From Asterias amurensis (lineage: Eukaryota; Echinodermata; Asteroidea; Forcipulatida; Asteriidae): DNA of 64,000 nucleotides. Under the pieces are notes generated by a model that searched no databases, was not told the DNA's origin, and saw only the letters and a program-made list of their open reading frames with translations. Made by a program: the position numbers and the translations under genes. The DNA is taken from contig NC_092657.1 of the NCBI RefSeq assembly GCF_032118995.1, positions 6,650,391 through 6,714,390 on the forward strand. The letters are read 5' to 3'. Of this stretch, positions 57,747 to 64,000 are shown in pieces (position 1 is the first letter of the stretch; each line of letters opens with the position of its first letter).

Positions 57747-60700
57747 ATGTCTTCAGAATCGGACTGTTCTGAATCTGAGGAAAAAGTGCCAGTACTGTTT
57801 ACCTTTCTGGATCACACCAGAAAGGCCCTTGTTTCTAAGGGATGTGGCCTAAAGGAGGTCACTTGCAAAGTAATAGAGGTAAGCATTTACTCTTTTGCAT
57901 AAGTAATTTTTATATGTTTAAAACTAAGCTAAGTGTTTTTTTTTATGGTAGACCCAGCACATTGATTTGTCAAAGACATTTTATGATTTATTATAAATTC
58001 ACAAGTGTCACAATTTATACTGAATCATGAATTTTATAACAAAAGGTTACAAACGCTTTTTATACACCAACTCGCCTGATCCAAGGCAACGTGTGCCTTT
58101 AATAAATATGACAAACATGTGAACGGCCCAAAAAAATTTATGCCAGAATAATGTGCGCAGTCTTTATCAAATTACATATGTTATAGAAAGTTAGAAAGAG
58201 TCTTTTTTTATGGCAGGGTATATATTTGGTAATTGTCAAAGACCAGTATCCTCACTTGGTGAAAAAATAACAAACCTGTGAAAATTTAAGCTCACTTGAT
58301 CAACAAATTTGCAAGAAAATAATGAAAATAAATGAATAAAAAATCACCTTTGCTACATTGTGTGCTTTCAGATGTCTGAGAAAGGCTTCATGCGTGAAGC
58401 CTTTCTCAGATTCAAATTTTGGCGTGAAAAAGTTTCTTTTTCTCTAAAACTCCATTACTTAAAAGGGGTCTTTTCTAACAATGTTTCATAATATCAACTG
58501 CTCTTCAGTGCTGACTGCTCTTCATCAAGTAAATTTGTATGGTTATTACTATGTGGTGTAACTACCAAGCAAAATTACACCCTGCCTTTGAGAGACAATT
58601 AACCATAATAATCTCCTCAAATATGTTTTGACTGCAATGTTTTGTTATAGACTTTCAAAGATGTTCTGGCAGATAATCAAGCAGATCTAATGATCATTAA
58701 ATACTTCGATGACGAATGGAAAGAGTTCATTGATCTTCAAGATGAACCAACAATTTACAGCAAAACAAGGCTGCAAATTGGTAAGTGGAGTGGTTGTAAG
58801 AAAACCCAAGGCATGCTTTGGTTCTGCACAATTAATTAGGCCCTACTGAATAGAATAATAATGAAAATGTCTGCCTGCGCACATTATTATTATTAAGACA
58901 GCACGCGCACCAACCTCACAGTGCGTTATATTCATATTATGAAGACTGCACTTTACCAAGATGAAAATGCATTTGTTATTTATTAAACTTTTAATGCAAA
59001 TTTGCTTAGAAACTGGTGCTGGAATAGGCGTTCATTGGACTAAGTAAATTTTTTGAAAAGCAATAAATTGTCTAGTCAATTAGGCAAGATTATGTATTTA
59101 AAAAAATGTTTTTAATATTTATCATAGATTTGAAGCAAGACAACAAGAAACGTCTTAGCAAAGGTTTGTGAGTTTATAGAATGACTTTTTTAAAAACAAT
59201 TTGTTATTAGTTATTGGTTGTTGTGTTTATGTCTGTTATTTTATTAGGCTTGGTAAATTATCTTATAGTAATACTTAACTAAAAGTACCCAAACAAATGA
59301 ATGGTAAACTTTGTGTATGTAAATATTTTTGACAATTTGGAAGAAAAACATAAACAACAAAAATATCACTGTGTAACCCTGTAACCAAACAAATACTTTG
59401 CCCTCGTTGCAATGGTGTATTAAAAAAAACATCTTGGTTGAAGAACCAAATTCTACTGCCACACTATAAAAATAAGACTAAGAAATATTATGCGCCAAAT
59501 CAATCAAAGAGATGTTCAAGGGGCAGAACTTGAGCTTATCCTAGAGACTTGTAAATATCTACAACAGAATCTACAACATTTCCCCCATTAATTTTTAATG
59601 GTTTCCTTGAAAATTGTATATTGTCTGTTGTGACAGTTCTGGAATCCTTAACTCATGCTATTATTTGTTAGGAAACTTTCCATTCCAAGTAAAAATGTAT
59701 GTTTTCTAACAAATGATTTGGTGTATTTTATACAAATCATTCAGCCTTTGTTTAAAGAGAGGCATTCAAAGTTATTATGCAAAATGTTATGTTCAGCACC
59801 CAATTTAGCAGTGTGTAATATTTTCTATTTCCAACCCACTCTGTTTGCCTTCTGTAGCCCTCCTGGTTGATAATAAAAAAAATTTTGACTTATCAACAAA
59901 AGCAACAGGCAATCCCCAACAGAGTGATAGCGATGATGGAGAATCAGGTAAATAATTCAGTGTTACAAATTATTTATACTTATTTATTGGGCGTGCTATT
60001 CTTCCTACTTTAATCTGATTTTTGATTTGTTGTTACTAATTAACCTGAAAGGCTAGTGTCTAAGAAGCAGAATAAATGAGGCTGTTTGTCTTAACAGTTG
60101 TTTTTGGTTTATTTGCCAAAAAACGAACATTGTTCACAAATGACACTGTGCAAACAAGGTGCAGTGTTTTTACCAAAGTGATGTTCTGTTATTTAATAAA
60201 GGAATAAAAGAGTAGTGATGCGGTCTTAAACGGTCATTTCCGATTGGCAGATTTGTGGCCCAGCCACAACCCTGCACTCTTTTATTCCAATTAATAAATA
60301 CCCTTTTTGTTAAAAGCATAATAATTATGGGAAATTTGTAAAACTTCCATGCTTGGTAATTTTGAATTGCTGTCGGCAGGCTTCATTGCGTGCATGGGCC
60401 TGATAGGTCAAATTACACGCCACACTCAATGGTTGTGCGTACATGCAGGCAAATGTACATTTTAAAAGGCACAGACAATGACCATGAAGGCATTTGCATA
60501 CATTGCCTCTAAATATCAGGCTTGTCATTGAGGTGGTTGTCAAACCAGATGGTTTGCCCACCAGGTAGAGGGATTTGATGTCTAAAATTGTGACAATTTA
60601 ACTCAGGTTTTTTTTTTTTTGTAGGGCCAAAACCACTATTGGCAAGCATGCTTCAACGCATCCGTGGGAAGTTTAAGGTAAGAATGTAAGAATGTATACA

Positions 60701-63700
60701 TTGCTGCAGTATAGGCAACCTTGAGTTAATTATTAAGTTCTATTATAGATAGCTGGCCGGGTTGGCAATTTGTGTGTAGGGGTTCGATCCATGTATAAAA
60801 AATTGTATTTGGATACTTCTACAGGCCCTTTTAGCAATTGCACTCATTATAAAATATAAGTGGTAGGGGATATCAACTGAATGTCATAAACATTTCTTGG
60901 GTTTTAATTGTGGACACTAGATATTGTTGACCTTGCTTTGGATAAATAAGTACTTGTTTAAAACATTAAATTGGTATATCAATACTTTTGCTGTAACCCT
61001 GCATGACCTTTACAAAGAACACATCACAACTTTGCCCACAAGCTTCCTCTCAGGAAGCAGGTGGGTTTAAGCATACGTTCATGTACTTTGCAACCCTGTA
61101 TACAATCCTTTCTTCAAGGGTCTAAATACATGAATGGAGGTCCTTTTGACTTCCTTTAAACCAAAGATCCGGACCCCCACCCAAACCCTCTGCATTAGCC
61201 ACAGTTCTGCTGATTCTAATCACGCCCACATTGCTGGCATACGTTCAAATACCTTTAAAACAGTTTAAAACAGCAGCATTCTAAAAATAGCCACCTGACC
61301 ACTCCCCTCCCCCTCAAATAAAAAAATTAAAAAATAAAAAAAATAAAAAAATAAGAATATACCTTTGTCTGCTAGTCCCACTTGAATGTGAAGGATGACA
61401 AATAATTATACCCTTTTTTGTATCACTTATGTCTGGCAGGCTGAACCGACAGCTTCAGCAAGCAGTACCAAAAAGATAAGCCCATCAGTCAAAATTCAAG
61501 TAGGATGGCTGCATATGAATAATAAGCTGAAAGATTATACACAGGTGCGCTGCCAGAAAGGAGGAGGAGTCCGATATTTAACGTGCGACCGCAAGGCAAC
61601 CTATGTCCAGCTGCTTGAGGGTTGTGTGCCACTTTTCTTCCCTGCAGGGGAATCTTCAAAAGGGCCCCGCAGTAAGATGGAATTCAGCCTGGCCAACTTT
61701 CAAGGACATGAAATAGAGAAAGAGGACTTTGACTTAAGCACTGTTTATGGAGAAAAGGGATCAAAGACAAGAATATACATCAAAACTAAAGAAATACAGG
61801 TGTGGCAATGATTTAGTTTGTTTTAAGTATAGGTTTTTTCCCGGTAATTTTCGGCAAATACGCGGCCTATTTCACTTTCGTGCATTTGTATTAAAGCAAT
61901 TTAGCCTACTCGGTTTAAAGCGTCATTCAATTGCATGTAGAGGCAAGCAAATTTATACAGCATAACATTAAATTTAGAAGAGTAGGACCAACTTCAGATT
62001 TGTACAAAACTGTTACTTTCGTTTTCGTTAAGCGCAAATCAATTTGTCATACTTAGCATTACAAAAAAATCACTAAGAAACAGTTGCAAATCATAGGTTT
62101 ATCTGTTTTTTCTGTTTCTTTGATTCTTTTCTTTGCTTCATTTTTTTATGTTTCTTTGTTTCTATATTCATGTTTCTTTGTTTCTTTATTTTTGCGTCTT
62201 TATTACTGTTTCTGTGTTTCAATGATTCTCATACAACTACTCAACCGTTTTTATACCTTTTAAATTCTAGGAGGGGTGACAATAATATCAGAGCAACAAA
62301 GCGTCAATTCAAATGCACAATTCCCTTAAATGCCGGTCTGAAAATTAATTCGAATGACCAAGTGCACGCCAGAAAATGCTGCTGTGAATTTGAATGCTGT
62401 TCGACTGGTTTGTTAAATCGAATGGTGTTTGTTGCTTATCGCATGATGCAAAAGAACGCTTGCTTATAAAATACATATAGTGAAGTTAAATGACTGCACA
62501 AAATGGTATGACGCTACATTTTAATAGGCCGCTTATTTGCCAAAAAAGACTGGGAAAACCTATAATATATAAAAATCTGTTTTATAAGTATATTGTTCAC
62601 TTTTGGTTATTAACAAAGGTTTTTGGTATGAATTTTAGGGTGGTAAATATTTACTGTATCTGTTGACAAAATATGTGCAAGTGCTTTTACATGGCAATCA
62701 AGGTACTTGTGCATGGGCCTGGTACTCTCTTGTCACTAAAGGGGGTATTGGGCATGCTCATGATCTCATTGGTTGCCCAGTGAAATGTGAAAGGTTACCA
62801 TAGTGCCAAGAACGACCATTTAATACTCACCATCTTGAGGCATATTTCTGACTTAAATTAGTCCTTTTACAAGCACATACAATTCTTTTTGTTTGAATGA
62901 TCCAGCCGTGTAGGCAATCCTGAGGACTATTTTATATTTTATATTAGTATTTTAGCAATTTTTCAAAACATTTGTTTCAAAATTGATGCACACTTGATGC
63001 ATCAACATTTTACAAACCTTCAAACTTGTACATTGGCTCTGACCCCCCCCCCCCAATAAGTACTATTTGTAAGACTGTTAAAAGTTTGAAAATTTGGACG
63101 GCCCCAAGATTAGTGCGTGTAACATTTAACAGATTGCAGAGTTGAAACAATCGTACAGTGTAATAATTGCCACTATTGAAAGATTGCATAAAAGCAGTTA
63201 AATAATGTTTTATTTCAATGATTTTAGAAGGATAACTCTTCAAGTAGCTCATCAAGCTTGGAAGAGGTTCCATTTGACCTTGAACACCAAGATTCATCTT
63301 TCTTTGATTTGGATACACCTACAGTAAGTACACACTATATATCAGTCAGTCGACAATACATTTGTTCATAACAGCGGGTCCTTGTTCATAATAAGGGTTT
63401 TAACAACACTCTGACCTTTGAGGTGAGTTTTGAATAAAGACACATCTTTATGACTAAATTTAACCCCTCAGTACACCTCATTGCACCTTGGCTCCTAAAG
63501 TGAATGCCCTTATCACAATCAGAGCTGATCAATGCTAAGTATGTCTGTATACCCCTTCTTTCTTGTTCTGAATTGCCAGGGTGGTATAGTTGATTGTTCA
63601 ACACCAGGGTACAAGTATTACTTAATCAGTATATTTAAACAGCATGGAATAAAACAAAAAAATGATCACCCCCCCCCCCCCGAGTAAAATCCACAAAAGA

Positions 63701-64000
63701 TTCGTAAAACAAGAAAAGATTTGTAATGGATATTTTAAAACTGTTTTCTCCCTGCAGGTGTCCTTTAAGAGGAAGAGGATGGTTGTCAACGATGGTCAAC
63801 AACCTTCATGTAGTTTTACCAATTCTGGACCAACACCATCACCACCATCTTCAATGGACCAACACAAGAAAGACTGCAGAATCTGTTACGACAGAAACCA
63901 AGACTCTTTCCTCATCCCATGTGGACATAAACTGTGTGCTGTGTGCGCTGTGGCCATAGAGGAACAGAAGCAGGGGTGTCCCTTTTGCAAAGAAACTATC
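57747..64000 (+). CDS. RING-finger protein, copy B, 3' end outside the window
   Basis: Exons at 57,747-57,878, 58,651-58,780, 59,128-59,163, 59,858-59,947, 60,625-60,677, 61,440-61,799, 63,228-63,323 and 63,758 to beyond 64,000 repeat those of copy A with all splice sites intact. I saw no amino-acid difference in the visible exons. The last visible bases are inside the RING exon, after the final Cys pair. Both copies therefore look able to make the same protein, and expression data could not tell them apart except through the poly-C and intron differences. Confidence 0.75.
58029..58102. mobile_element. Family X MITE fragment (copy B)
   Basis: Duplicate of 45,262-45,335; the insertion predates the duplication. 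Confidence 0.7.
58213..58589 (+). mobile_element. Family Y MITE (copy B)
   Basis: Duplicate of 45,446-45,822, including the perfect 16-bp-arm hairpin at about 58,374-58,409. Confidence 0.7.

Larger units (their letters stand above)
55487..64000 (+). repeat. 12,767-bp tandem duplication, second copy (cut by the window end)
   Basis: About 8.5 kb of copy B is visible. The differences from copy A that I noticed are an ATC/TGC change near 58,151 (45,384 in copy A) and one C fewer in the poly-C run near 63,044. Such identity means a very recent duplication, gene conversion or an assembly artefact. Confidence 0.9.

Overview
The window is eukaryotic, intron-rich, repeat-rich animal DNA. The mix of palindromic GTACATGTAC-type words, many short fold-back elements ending in AACACGTTGCCTTGGAT-type or GTCCACTGCCTTT-type termini, tRNA-like SINE pieces and ATT microsatellite tails is what I associate with echinoderms. 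A sea star is my best guess, but the species is inferred, not proven. Most open frames are chance or repeat-derived. Only two genes are clearly host-like or element-like by protein family, a third is supported by its exon structure, and a fourth is tentative.

Layout. Positions 1-12,000: no gene, but minisatellites (39-bp, 21-bp and 79-bp units) and fold-back MITE-like elements. Positions 12,100-25,313: an F-box protein 30 (FBXO30) orthologue on the + strand, with a probable 5' non-coding exon and five coding exons joined by phase-0 introns, predicted product 793 aa. Its fourth intron holds a roughly 1.7-kb array of 50-bp repeats split by a 1.1-kb inverted-repeat element. Positions 25,500-37,800: nested MITEs, tRNA-like SINE remnants and a tentative minus-strand gene for a small membrane protein (exons near 36.5-36.7 kb and 34.4 kb).

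Positions 37,821-64,000 are the unusual part. Three head-to-tail blocks each begin with the same terminus (TACGGAGCTCCAGGAGTGCC) followed by about 1 kb of a 53-bp satellite built on the palindrome AAGTCGACTT. Block 1 (37,821-42,719) carries an intact 412-codon IS3-like DDE transposase of the eukaryotic IS3EU kind. Block 2 (42,720-55,486) carries an eight-coding-exon gene for a 388-aa protein with an N-terminal ubiquitin-like (CIDE-N/PB1-like) region, a central Gly-Gly-Gly-Val-Arg module and a C-terminal RING finger. Block 3 (55,487 to the window end) repeats block 2 at an offset of 12,767 bp with almost no differences.

My reading is that block 1 is a DNA transposon and blocks 2 and 3 are a related large element, or a segment captured between such termini, carrying an E3-ligase-like cargo gene that was duplicated very recently, either in the genome or by the assembly. 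The far ends of these elements were not found, so their full extent is open.
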